NCBI GenBank assembly: GCA_963402885.1
Contig: OY727095.1
Coordinates: 20,589,001-20,653,000 of the forward strand
Origin: Antedon bifida
Lineage: Eukaryota > Echinodermata > Crinoidea > Comatulida > Antedonidae
Direction of reading: 5' to 3'
Length of the DNA: 64,000 nucleotides
Made by a program: the position numbers and the translations under genes. Positions 1 to 12,602 of the stretch are shown piece after piece. Within the stretch, counting starts at the first letter, position 1. Each line of letters begins with the position of its first letter. The notes under the pieces were generated by a model. That model saw only the letters and a program-made list of their open reading frames with translations, had not been told where the DNA came from and ran no database searches.

Positions 1-1100
1 AAAATAAAATTTGATGTACACATCACATTCTACTCATAATCCTTAGTACATTCTCCGACTTTGAGTCCATTCAGACTTAAAATAACGCTATACGAGCACG
101 TTAAAAATGACAAAATGCGCACATTAATTGTACAAAAGTGCTAAAAATGGTAAAAAGTAGGGCTTTTTTAAAATGAATATAACTCTTCAGAATGGAAGAT
201 GACCCCCAATTTTTTTAACTTAATATGGAAGCAAATGAGTTGTAGATATAAATGTATATACACATTAGACGTACAAAATGATATGACGTCATCAAAAGGC
301 CACTTGAATTTAAAAATTAGTAATTTTTATCTTTTTGTGTGGGTTATCACATTCAATAGAGCGAATCTCCGTTATTTGAACCCAATTTTTGCACAAATTT
401 TAGTATGTGCTTGCTCAAATAATTATCTTTCTCATGAGTTGTCAACATTTTTATTTTGATGACGTCATCACGCGTAAAAACTTGAAAAACCAAGGTCGTG
501 TATTTTCAGCTACACCATACATTTGAATATCTTACAGCTCTTCAGAATTAAAGGTGACCTTGAAGATTATAATTTATTATAAAAGCTGATGAAATGTAGA
601 TATGAATTCATATAAAAATTAGGCCTATCGGATGTTGTGACATTATGAAATTGTCAGTTGAAGTTAAAAAGTAGTTTTTTTCTCTCTTTCGTCAAATGTA
701 TACAAGTTTCAAAGAGCGCGCATTGTGCTTCTACGTGCCAAATTCTCTTCCAATTCTTATATTTATTTGCTCAATTCATTATCTTTCGAAATTGTCATCT
801 TCGAGTTTATTTTGATAATTCCATCATACCAAAAAATTAGAACATGATGTGGGTCCCGTAATTTCACCTATGCTACACTGTATAGATATACAGTATATAC
901 TGAACATATTGTATGACACATAATAGGTACAACTCAGCACTATAAGTGTATATGCATCATGTCATAGGATGGCTTACATCTTTACGATTACATTTTTACG
1001 ATCGTATGTTAACGTACATGCATGTTTAAAAAATGTTAATTTCATTAAAATGATAAAAATGATCACCTATAATTCGTCAAAGTGACGAATTAAATTCTAG
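1..1100 (+). mobile_element. Helentron-like unit 1 (subfamily A), cut by window edge
   Basis: The 3' part of a subfamily A copy. It ends with ATGATCACCTA, the AATTCGTCA hairpin and CTAG at 1097-1100. The body has the roughly 177-bp spaced TGACGTCATC motifs seen in complete A copies. The 5' end lies outside the window. Confidence 0.75.
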
Positions 1101-4100
1101 TTAGGTGATCATTTAGAATAAAATGATCACCGATTGTTATTGTATAAAATCTTTATTATTGGTTTTCCGCAACGAAGTTGCAGGAAAACCTCTTGTGATT
1201 GTACGAAATCAACATCTTTTTCTTGATCTTCTTTCTTTCTGTATGATTTTTGTGGAACGCTTTTCTCTAAAACTTGCAAACATAACATTTTGTAACTTTC
1301 TCAACATATCGTCATGCACATGAAGATGTACTGCGAAGCTTTTCATGACGTTTACAATTGCGCAACGTGACTTACGCGTGATTTAACGATTTCCTTCTAT
1401 TTAACATAGGTCGAAAACTAAATAACATTTTATATTGAAACTTTCCAAAAGTTTAATTTATATCATGCGCTAACTTTCTGTGGAAAAAAAATTGCGTGTT
1501 TTACACAAAGTTACGCGCGCACGCGCATTTAAAATTTCAAAATGCGCAAAATTAATTTATAATCAATTTTCTACGCGTTTCATGTCGTTTTAAGCATGTC
1601 AAAAATTCCCACGCGTGCGCACATTTTTACGTGTGCGGTGCGCACGTAGCATTGAAAACGTATTTTTTTCGCGTGATTTATGTTTTTCCAGCCTTTTCTA
1701 GTAATTTTACCAAATTTTAAACAATTTCGACTTAAAGATACGTCATACGAGCACGTCGAATTGGACAATTTGCGCGCGTTTTTTATGAAAAGGTTAAAAA
1801 ATTCGTTTAAAATATGCATTTTTTTAAACAATCGTAATTTCTAAACTAGACGGTCAACTTTTTGTGGATGGCATATTCTGGAAGTAGATGAGTTGTAGAT
1901 ATCGTATCAGGTATTAATATGGCTAACCGGACATTGTGACGTCATCGTATGGCCACGCGAATATAAAATTTAGGATTTTTGTATCTTTCGTCATAGCTCA
2001 CCAGATTGAATAGAGCGCATCTCCACTTATCCGTTTTCCATTTTCACCCAAATTTTGATATTGTCTAGGTCAATCAACTGTCTTTCGCATGAATTATAAA
2101 TATTTTATTTTTTTTGACGTCATCATTCCTAAAAATTTAAATTACGTGTGGCATTAATTTCATCTTTACAGTAAATTTTAATCTGTTATAGCTCGTAAGA
2201 ATAAAATTTGATAATCACGATTAAAACGTTTTCTGGAAGCTATTGGATTTTAGATACGAAATCATGTGAAAATTTTGCCAATCGGATGTTGTGACGTCAT
2301 CATATGGCCAGTTAAATGAAAAAAGTCGTATTTTCATCTTTTGCGTCATAATTCATTGCATTTAAAAGAGCGCGCATCAATATTTCACGTATTCAAATTT
2401 CTTTTGCACGTTAATATGTTGTTGCTGAGATAATATCCTTCCGAAATTGCTATCTTTGTATTTCATTTTGATGCCGTCGCCATGTTAAAAATTGCAATAA
2501 ATAGCGGGTCCCGTAATTTCACCTATTCTACACTGTATGTGATATGGATACAGATTATACTGTGTATACTATATATGAATCAAACTAATAGAATTCAGCA
2601 ATAAAAACATATCATATTCTTCAGTTCAGGTCATAATGCCAACGTGGACACTTCCTTTTGTCCTCAACCTATCCCCTTAATGTTCGGTACGGTAAGGTAC
2701 GTCGTTACACGTTCATGTTGCACCACTTGCGCGGCGGAAAACCAAACTCGTCAAAGTGACGAGTTACATGTCTAGTTATTTTTTTTCTTTTTATTGTTTC
2801 TGTACACTATTTTGTGTAACAATTATCTCAAAAAGTTTAATGTCAATGATTACAAAAATTTTAGAATATCTTTCAAATAATATAACTTAATCCTAATAAG
2901 CTTTCCAGCGTGATCACTCATCCGTGACGACATTTATACGCCATTTTGCGAAATCACATTATCAATCATATCTCCATAATTCATTATCACATATTAATGA
3001 AATTCACTACACGTAAACTTCAGATCAAGGGTAAAAATATTAGCAAATAAAAACGCACGCGCACGTAGGTTCATGCGCGTGATATCGCGCGTTAAAAATT
3101 TAAAACGCTCAAAATTAAGTTTTGATCAATTTAGAGCATGAATTAGGCCATTTGCGTGTTTCAAAAAATTACTGCGCAAAAATGCGTTTTTGCGCGCGTG
3201 ATACTTAAAAAGCGTAAAAAATATGAATTTTTTTTACAAATCTCATTCTACTCACCATCCTTAGTACATTCACCAAATTTGAGTCAGTTCCGACTTAAAA
3301 TAACGCTATACGAGCACGTTAAAAATGACAAAATGCGCACATTAATTTTATAAAAGTTCTGAAAATGGTGAAAAATAGGTCTTTTTTAAAATGAAAATAA
3401 TTCTTCAGAATGCAAGATGACCCCCGATTTTTTTAACTTATTCTGGAAGCCATTGAGTTGTAGATATGAATTAATGTACACATTTTACGTACAAAATGTT
3501 TTGACGTCATCAAATGGCCACTTGAATTTAAAAATTAGGATTTGTTATCTTTTTGTGTAGATTATCACATTCAACAGAGCGCATCTTGGTTATGTGTGCT
3601 CGAATTTCGCACAACTTTCAGTATGTGCTTGCTTAATTAATTATCTTTATCATGAGTTGACACTATCTTCATTTTAATGACGTCATCACGCGTAAAAACT
3701 TGAATAACGTAGGCCGTGTAATTTCACCTTCGCAGTAAATTTGAATATCTTACAGCTCTTCAGAATTGAAGGTTACCTTGATGATTATAATTTATTATGA
3801 AAGCTGATGAAATGTAGATATTAATTCATATAAAAATTAAGCCTATCGGATGTTGTAACGTTAACATATGGCCAGTTGAAGTGAAAAAGTAGTTTTTTCA
3901 TATTTTTCGTCAAAGTTATACACAATTCAAAGAGCGCGCACAGCGCTTCTACGTGCCAAATTTTTTTCCAAATCTTATATTTTTTTGCTCAATTAATTAT
4001 CTTTCGAAATTGTCATCTTAAAGTTTAGTTTGATAACGTCATCATGCCAAAAAATTAGAACATGTGTGTCCCGTAATTTCACCTATGCTACACTGTATAT

Positions 4101-4297
4101 AGATATACAGTATATACTGTACATATTGTATATGGCATATAGGCACAACTCAGCACTATAAGCATATAATAGGATGGCATACATCAACATTTTCCGATCG
4201 TATGTTAACGTACGTGCATGTTTAAAAAAAAATTAATTTCAGTAAAATGATAAAAATGATCACCTATAATTCGTCAAAGTGACGAATTAAATTCTAG
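1101..4297 (+). mobile_element. Helentron-like unit 2 (subfamily A) split by a nested subfamily B copy
   Basis: It starts TTAGGTGATCATTT with the inverted arm AAATGATCACC and ends at CTAG 4294-4297. After about 58 bp a subfamily B element (1159-2775) interrupts it in the T-rich tract. Unit A then resumes in 'tttctgtacactattttgtgtaac', as in the uninterrupted copy at 7956. The composite is duplicated in unit 3. Confidence 0.75.
1159..2775 (+). mobile_element. Nested Helentron-like element, subfamily B, copy 1
   Basis: 5' end TTGGTTTTCCGC, folding as GGTTTTCCGCAAC / GTTGCAGGAAAACC. The 3' end has inverted GCGGAAAACC, the AACTCGTCA hairpin and CTAG at 2772-2775. The body has repeated 'gtgacgtcatc' segments and a 'gcgcacgcgcatttaaaa' segment. 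It is inserted in the poly-T region of a subfamily A copy. Confidence 0.75.
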
Positions 4298-4371
4298 TTA
4301 GGTGATCATTTAGAATAAAATGATCACCTATTGTTATTGTATAAAATCTTTATTATTATTTTTTTTTTTTT

Positions 4372-5995
4372 TTGGTTTTCCGCAACGAAGTTGCAGGAAA
4401 ACCTCTTGTGATTGTACGAAATCATCATCATCATCTTTTTTTTCATCTTCTTTCTTTCTGTATGATTTTTGTGTAACGCTTTTCTCTAAAACTTGCAAAC
4501 ATAACATTTTTTTAACTATGTTGACATTTTGACATTTATGTAACGTCGTCAAGCGAAGCTTTTCATGATGCTTACAATTGCGCAACGTGACGTACGCGCG
4601 ATTTAACGATTTTCTCGTATTTAACATAGCTCGACAACCAAATAACATTTCAACTTGAAACTTTGCAAAAGTTTAATTTATATTATGCGCTAACTTTCTG
4701 TGGAAAAAAAATTGCGTGTTTTACACAAAGTTACGCGCGCACGCGCATTTAAAATTTCAAAATGCGCAAAATTAATTTATAATCAACTTTCTACGCGTTT
4801 CATGTCGTTTTAAGCATGTCAAAAATTCCCACGCGTGCGCACATTTTTACGTGTGCGGTGCGCACGTAGCATTGAAAACGTATTTTTTTCGCGTGATTTA
4901 TGTTTTTCCAGCCTTTTCTAGTAATTTTACCAAATTTTAAACAATTTCAACTTAAAGATACGTCATACGAGCACGTCGAATTGGACAATTTGCGCGCGTT
5001 TTTTATGAAAAGGTTAAAAAATTCGTTTAAAATATGCCTTTTTTTAAACAGTCGTAATTTCTAAACTAGACGGTCAACTTTTTGTGGATGACATTTTCTG
5101 GAAGTTAATGAGTTGTAGATATCGGATCATATATTAATATGGCTAACCGGACATTGTGACGTCATCGTATTGCCACGCTAATATAAAATTTAGGATTTTT
5201 GTATCTTTCGTCATAGCTCATCACATTTAATAGAGCGCATCTCCACTTATCCGTTTTCCATTTTCACCCAAATTTTGATATTGTCTAGGTCAATCAACTG
5301 TCTTTCGCATGAATTATAAATATTTTAATTTTTTTGACGTCATCATTCCTAAAAATTTAAATTACGTGTGGCAATAATTTCATCTTTACAGTAAATTTTA
5401 ATCTGTTATAGCTCGTAAGAATAAAATTTGATAATCACGATTAAAACGTTTTCTGGAAGCTATTGGATTTTAGATACGAAATCATGTGAAAATTTTGCCA
5501 ATCGGATGTTGTGACGTCATCATATGGCCAGTTAAATGAAAAAAGTCGTATTTTCATCTTTTGCGTCATAATTCATTGCATTTAAAAGAGCGCGCATCAA
5601 TATTTCACGTATTCAAATTTCTTCTACACGCTAATACGTTGTTGCTGAGATAATTTCTTTTCGGAAATGCTACCTTCGCGTTTCATTTTAAAACCGTCAA
5701 CATGTTAAAAATTGCAATAAATAGCGGGTCCCGTAATTTCACCTATTCTACACTGTATGTGATATGGATACAGATTATACTGTGTATACTATATATGAAT
5801 CAAAATAATAGAATTCAGCAATAAAAACATATCATATTCTTCAGTTCAGGTCATAATGCCAACGTGGACACTTCCTTTTGTCCTCAACCTATCCCCTTAA
5901 TGTTCGGTACGGTAAGGTACGTCGTTACACGTTCATGTTGCACCACTTGCGCGGCGGAAAACCAAACTCGTCAAAGTGACGAGTTACATGTCTAG
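4372..5995 (+). mobile_element. Nested Helentron-like element, subfamily B, copy 2
   Basis: Same 5' hairpin (GGTTTTCCGCAAC / GTTGCAGGAAAACC) and same 3' end as the copy at 1159-2775. CTAG is at 5992-5995. It differs from copy 1 by scattered substitutions and homopolymer length. Confidence 0.75.
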
Positions 5996-7378
5996 TCTTT
6001 TTATTGTTTCTGTACACTATTTTGTGTAACAATTATCTCAAAAAGTTTAATGTCAATGATTACAAAAATTTCAGAATATCTTTCAAATAATATAACTTAA
6101 TCCTAATAAGCTTTCCAGCGTGATCACTCATCCGTGACGACATTTATACGCCATTTTGCGAAATCACATTATCAATCATATCTCCATAATTCATTATCAC
6201 ATAATAATGAAATTCACTACACGTAAACTTCAGATCAAGGGTAAAAATATTAGCAAATAAAAACGCACGCGCACGTAGGTTCATGCGCGTGATATCGCGC
6301 GTTAAAAATTTAAAACGCTCAAAATTAAGTTTTGATCAATTTAGAGCATGAATTAGGCCATTTGCGTGTTTCAAAAAATTACTGCGCAAAAATGCGTTTT
6401 TGCGCGCGCGATACTTAAAAAGCGTAAAAAACATGAATTTTTTTTACAAATCTCATTCTACTCACCATCCTTAGTACATTCACCAAATTTGAGTCAGTTC
6501 CGACTTAAAATAACGCTATACGAGCACGTTAAAAATGACAAAATGCGCACATTAATTTTACAAAAGTTCTGAAAATGGTGAAAAATAGGTCTTTTTTAAA
6601 ATGAAAATAATTCTTCAGAATGCAAGATGACCCCCGATTTTTTTAACTTATTCTGGAAGCCATTGAGTTGTAGATATGAATTCATGTACACATTTTACGT
6701 ACAAAATGTTTTGACGTCATCAAATGGCCACTTGAATTTAAAAATTAGGATTTGTTATCTTTTTGTGTAGATTATCACATTCAACAGAGCGCATCTTGGT
6801 TATGTGTGCTCGAATTTCGCACAACTTTCAGTATGTGCTTGCTTAATTAATTATCTTTATCATGAGTTGACACTATCTTCATTTTAATGACGTCATCACG
6901 CGTAAAAACTTGAATAACGTAGGCCGTGTAATTTCACCTTCGCAGTAAATTTGAATATCTTACAGCTCTTCAGAATTGAAGGTTACCTTGATGATTATAA
7001 TTTATTATGAAAGCTGATGAAATGTAGATATTAATTCATATAAAAATTAAGCCTATCGGATGTTGTGACGTTAACATATGGCCAGTTGAAGTGAAAAAGT
7101 AGTTTTTTCATATTTTTCGTCAAAGTTATACACAATTCAAAGAGCGCGCACAGCGCTTCTACGTGCCAAATTTTTTTCCAAATCTTATATTTTTTTGCTC
7201 AATTAATTATCTTTCGAAATTGTCATCTTAAAGTTTAGTTTGATAACGTCATCATGCCAAAAAATTAGAACATGTGTGTCCCGTAATTTCACCTATGCTA
7301 CACTGTATATAGATATACAGTATATACTGTACATATTGTATATGGCATATAGGCACAACTCAGCACTATAAGCATATA

Positions 7379-7825
7379 CAGTAGAACCTTCGTTTTACGT
7401 ACCCTGATTTTACGTTCCCTTGATTTTACGTACGCTTAAAATGACCGATGACGTCATCATTTTCTTACATTGAGGGCGCAATTTAACAACAACAAAGCAC
7501 AAAGCCATGGCTGTGTGAGGAACTCATGTGCATTCCCCTACAGCAGCGACTGTTTTTATTGATAGAAAATACAAGAACATTGATATTTTTAAATCGCACA
7601 GCCTGTATACTATACTTTTCTAGGCCTGCTAGCCTGGCCTAGATTAGTCTAGGAAGGGCCTAGCTAAGCTAGTGACCACCTGCATGTTGTAGGCAAACAC
7701 GACAGCCTTTTTAGCTACGATCTACGTATTTGGGGGTCAATTTAAGGTCAACCTGGATTTTACGAATCCCTTGTTTTACATACGCCTTTCGGTCCCGTAC
7801 CGTACGTAAAATGGAGGTTCTACTG
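7379..7825. mobile_element. pogo/Tigger-like MITE, 447 bp, TA target duplication
   Basis: Terminal inverted repeats start CAGTAGAACCT and continue through a TTTTACGTAC motif; the right end is GGTTCTACTG. It is flanked by TA on both sides. The paralogous empty site 'agcatataatagg' is present in unit 2 near 4165, which proves the boundaries and a TA duplication. CAG-starting inverted repeats with TA duplication fit Tc1/mariner/pogo-type elements. There is no transposase ORF. Confidence 0.82.
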
Positions 7826-7955
7826 TAATAGGATGGCATACATCAACATTTTCCGATCGTATGTTAACGTACGTGCATGTTTAAAAAAAATTAATTTCAG
7901 TAAAATGATAAAAATGATCACCTATAATTCGTCAAAGTGACGAATTAAATTCTAG

Positions 7956-9521
7956 TTAGGTGATCATTTAGAATAAAATGATCACCTATTGTTATTGTAT
8001 GAAATCTTTATTCTTCTTTCTGTACACTATTTTGTGTAACAAATATCTCAAAAAGTTAAATGTCAATGATCACAAAAATTTCACAATATCTTTCAAATAC
8101 TGTAACTTAATCCTAATAAGCTTTTCAGCGTGATCACTGAACCGTGACGTCATTTATACGCCATTTTGTGAAATCACATTATCAATTATATCTCCATAAT
8201 TAATCATCACATAATAATGAAATTCACTACACGTAAACTTCGGGTCAAGGGTAAAAATATTAGACAATAAAAACTTGCGCGTTTCAAGGTCATGCGCGTG
8301 AAATCACGCGTTAAAAATTTAAAAAGCTTGAAATTAAGTTTTGATTAATTTAGAGCATGAATTAGGCCATTTGCACGTTTTAAAAAATTACTGCGCAAAA
8401 ACACGTTTTTGCGCGCGCTGTACTTAAAAAGCGTAAAAAATACGAATTTTTTGTACAAATCGCATTCTACTCACCATCCTTAGTACATTTACTAAATTTG
8501 AGTCCGTTCCGACTTAAAATAACGCTATACGAGGAGGTTAAAAATGACAAAATGCGCACATTAATTGCATAAAAGTGCTGAAAATGGTGAAAAATAAGGC
8601 ATTTTTAAAATGAAAATAATTCTTCAGAATGCACGATGACCCCCAATTTTTTTAACTTATTCTGGAAGCCATTGAGTTGTAGATATGAATTCATGTACAC
8701 ATTTTCCGTACAAAATGTTGTGACGTCATCAAATGGCCACTTGAATTTAAAATTAAGTTTTTTTTCTCTTTCGTCATATTTTATCACATTCAATAGAACG
8801 CATCTCTGTTATTTTGTGCCCGATTTTCGCTCAAATTTTAGTATGTGATTGCAAAATTAATTGACTTTCTCATGACTTCCCACTATTTTATTTTTATGAC
8901 GTCATCACGCGTAAAAACTTGAATAACGTAGGTCGTGTAATTTCACCTTTGCCGTAAATTTGAATATCTTACAGCTCTTCATAATTGAAGGTTACCTTGA
9001 TGATTATAATTTATTATGGAAGCTGATGAAATGTAGATATGAATTCATATAAAAATCAAGCCTATCGGATGTTGTGACGTTAACATATGGCCAGTTGAAG
9101 TTTAAAAGTAGTTTTTTCATCTTTTTCGTCAAAGTTATACAAATTTCAAAGAGCGCGCACAGCGCTTCTACGTGCCAAATTCTCTTCCAATTCTTATATT
9201 TATTTGCTCAATTCATTATCTTTCGAAATTGTCATCTTCAAGTTTATTTTGATAATTCTATCATACCAAAAAATTAGAACTTGATGTGTGTCCCCTAATT
9301 TCACCTATGCTACACTGTATATAGATATACATTATATACTGTACATATTGTATATGGCATATAATAGGCTCAACTCAACGCTATAAGCGTATAATAGGAT
9401 GGCATACATCAACATTTTCTGATCGTATGTTAACGTACGTGCATGTAAAAAAAAAATTAATTTCATTAAAATGATAAAAATGATCACCTATAATTCGTCA
9501 AAGTGACGAATTAAATTCTAG
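7956..9521 (+). mobile_element. Helentron-like unit 4 (subfamily A), complete reference copy
   Basis: An uninterrupted 1,566-bp copy with 5' TTAGGTGATCATTT hairpin and 3' CTAG at 9518-9521. TGACGTCATC-like motifs at 8721, 8897, 9075 and 9250 (last two degenerate) show an internal repeat of about 177 bp in alternating versions, i.e. a dimer of about 355 bp. Confidence 0.8.
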
Positions 9522-11082
9522 TGAGAAATTGTTTTTGTAAAACAAAAAATGTTTCTTCGCAATTTCTTTCTGTACAGATTTTGTGTAACAAATATCTCAA
9601 AAAGTTTAATGTCAATGATTACCAAAATTTCTGAATGTCTTTCAAATACTTTAACTTAGTCCTAATAAGCTTTTCAGCGTGATCACTCATCCGTGACGTC
9701 ATTTAGACGCCATTTTGTGAAATCACATTATCAATCATATCTCCATAATTCATTATCACATATTAATGAAATTCACTACACGTAAACTTTAGGTCAAGGG
9801 TAAAAATATTAACAAATAAAAACGCGCGCACACGTAGGGTCATGTGCGTGAAATCGCACGTTAAAAATTAAAAAAGCTCAAAATTAAGTTTTGATCAATT
9901 TAGAGCATGAATTAGGCCATTTGCATGTTTCAAAAAATTACTGCGCAAAAAAAATATTTTGCGCGCGCGATACTTACAAAGCGTAAAAAATGCAATTTTT
10001 TTATACAAATCGCATTCTACTCACCAGCCTTAGTACATTCACCAAATTTGAGTCAGTTCCAACTTAAAATAACGCTATACAAGCAGGTTAAAAATGACAA
10101 AATGCGCAAATTAATTGCATCAAAGTGCTGAAAATGGTGAAAAATAAGGCCTTTTTAAAATGAATATAAATCTTCAGAATGGCAGGTGACCCCTAATTTT
10201 TTTAACTTATTCGGGAAGCCATTGGGTTGTAGATACATATTCATGTACACATTAGACGTACAAAATGGTATGACGTCATCAAATGGCCACTTGAATTTAA
10301 AAATTAGTAATTTTTATCTTTTTGTGTGGGTTATTACATTCAATAGAGCGCATCTCCGTTATTTGAGCCCGATTTTCGCAAACATTTTAGAATGTGCTTG
10401 CTCAATTGATTATCTTTCTCATGGGTTGTAAACATTTTTATTTTGATGACGTCATCACGCGTAAAAACTTGAATAACCTAGGTCGTGTAATTTTAGCTAC
10501 ACCATACATTTGAATATCTAATAGCTCTTCAGAATTAAAGGTGACCTTGAAGATTATAACTTATTATGAAAGCTGTTGAAATGTAGATATGAATTCATAT
10601 AAAAATTAAGCCTATCGGATGTTGTGATGTTATCATATGGCCAGTTGAAGTTAAAACGTAGTTTTTAAATTTCTTTAGTCGAAGTTATACAAATTTCAAT
10701 GAGCGCGCATTGCGCTTCTACGTATCAAATTCTCTTCCAATCCTTATATTTATTTGCTCAATTCATTATCTTTCGAAATTGTCATCTTCGAGTTTATTTT
10801 GATAATTCCATCATACCAACAAATTTGAACATGATGTGGGTCCCGTAATTTTACCTATGCTACACTGTATATAGATATACAGTATATACTGTATATATTG
10901 TATATGACACATAATAGGTACAACTCAGCACTATAAGTGTATATGCATCATGTCATAGGATGGCGTACATCAGCTTTTTACGATCGTATGTTAACGTACG
11001 TGCATGTTAAAAAAATGTTAATTTCATTAAAATGATAAAAATGATCACCTATAATTCGTCAAAGTGACGAATTAAATTCTAG
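9522..11082 (+). mobile_element. Helentron-like unit 5 (subfamily A body, different 5' hairpin)
   Basis: The A-type body and 3' end (CTAG 11079-11082) are kept. The 5' end is 'tgagaaattg' pairing with 'caatttct' about 30 nt further on, instead of the A arm. It is a 5' end variant whose arm no longer matches its own 3' subterminal ATGATCACC. Confidence 0.7.
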
Positions 11083-12602
11083 TTCTTCTTTCTTTCTGTC
11101 ATTTTTGTGCAGAGCGTATCTCTAAAACTTGTAAAGTTAACATTTCATAACTTTGTCAACATGTGGGCATTCACTTGAAGTTGTGCTTTTTTATTTTTGA
11201 ATGACTTCAGATTTGCGCAACATGACTTACGCGCGTTTTAACGAATTTCGCGTATTTAACATAAATCGAAAACCATATAACATTTTAAATTGAAACTTAG
11301 TAAAAGTTTAATTTATATCTTGCGCTAACTGACTGTGAAAAAAAAATGGCATGTTTCGCACAAAGTTACGCGCGCACGCGCGTTTAAAATTTTAAAGTGC
11401 GAAAAAATAATTTCTAATCAACTTTCTACGCGTTTCATGTTATTTTAAGCATGTCAAAAATTACCACGCGCGCGCAATTTTTTACGCGCGCGGTGCGCAC
11501 GTAGCGTTGATAACATACTTTTCCCGCATGATTTATGTTTTTCAAGCCTTTTATAGTACTTTTACCAACTTTTAAACAATTTCGACTTAAAATTACGTCA
11601 TACGAGCACGTCGAATTGGATAATTTGCGCGCGTTTTTGATGAAAAAGTTCAAAAATTCGTCAAAATGATGCATTTTTTTAAACCGTCGTAGCTTCTAAA
11701 CTAAACGGTAAAAATTATTTTTATTACATATTCTGGAAGTTAATGAGTTGTAGATATCGGATCATGCATTAATATGGCTAACCGGACATTGTGACGTCAT
11801 CGTATGGCCACGCGAATATAAAATATAGGATTTTTGTATCTTTCATCATAGCTCATCACATTTAATAGAGCGCATCTCCAATTATCTGTTTTCCATTTTC
11901 ACCCCGATTTTTATATTATCTAGGTCAATCAACTATCTTTCACATGAGTTAAAAATATTTTAATTTTTATGACGTCATCATGTCTAAAAATGAAAATAAC
12001 GTGGGTCACTTATTTTCATCTTTACAGTAAATTTCAATCTTTTATAGCTCGTCAGAATAAAACGTGATAATCATTATTAAAACGTTTTCTGGAAGCTATT
12101 GGATTGTAGATACGAATTCATGTAAACATTTTGCCAATCGGATGTTGTGACGTCATCATATGGCCAGTTGAATAAAAAAAGTCGTATTTTCATATTTTGC
12201 GTAATAGTTCATCACATTTAAAAGGGCGCGCATCTATATTTTACGTATTCAAATTTCTTCTACACGGTAATATGTGGTTGCTGAGATAATGTCCTTCCGA
12301 AATTGCTATCTTAGTGTTTCATTTTGATACCGTCGCCATGCTGAAAATAAGAATAAACGGGGGGTCCCGTAATTTCACCTATTCTACACTGTATGTAACA
12401 TGTATACAGATTATACCGTTTGCACTGTATATACTATATGACGTAAAATTGACAGAATTCAGCACTAACAGCATATGATATTCTTCAGTTCAGGTCATAA
12501 TGCCATAATCTTTTTCCGTGTGCAAAATTCCAAAGTATGACGTGCGCGTGGCGTTTGTCGTGCGGATAACTAACTCGTCAAAGTGACGAGTTTCATGTCT
12601 AG
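11083..12602 (+). mobile_element. Helentron-like unit 6, 5' hairpin missing, B-like body with C-like 3' arm
   Basis: It starts in the T-rich 'ttcttctttctttctg' tract directly after the previous CTAG, without a 5' hairpin. The body resembles subfamily B. The 3' subterminal arm is GCGGATAAC (C type) followed by the AACTCGTCA hairpin and CTAG at 12599-12602. It is a possible recombinant between B and C. Confidence 0.68.

Larger units (their letters stand above)
4298..7955 (+). mobile_element. Helentron-like unit 3 (subfamily A) carrying nested B copy and a MITE
   Basis: It begins TTAGGTGATCATTT immediately after the CTAG of unit 2 and ends CTAG 7952-7955. It is nearly identical to unit 2, including a B copy at the same internal place. 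It has a longer poly-T before B and an additional 447-bp MITE at 7379-7825. Units 2 and 3 therefore look like a tandem duplication of an A+B composite. Confidence 0.75.
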
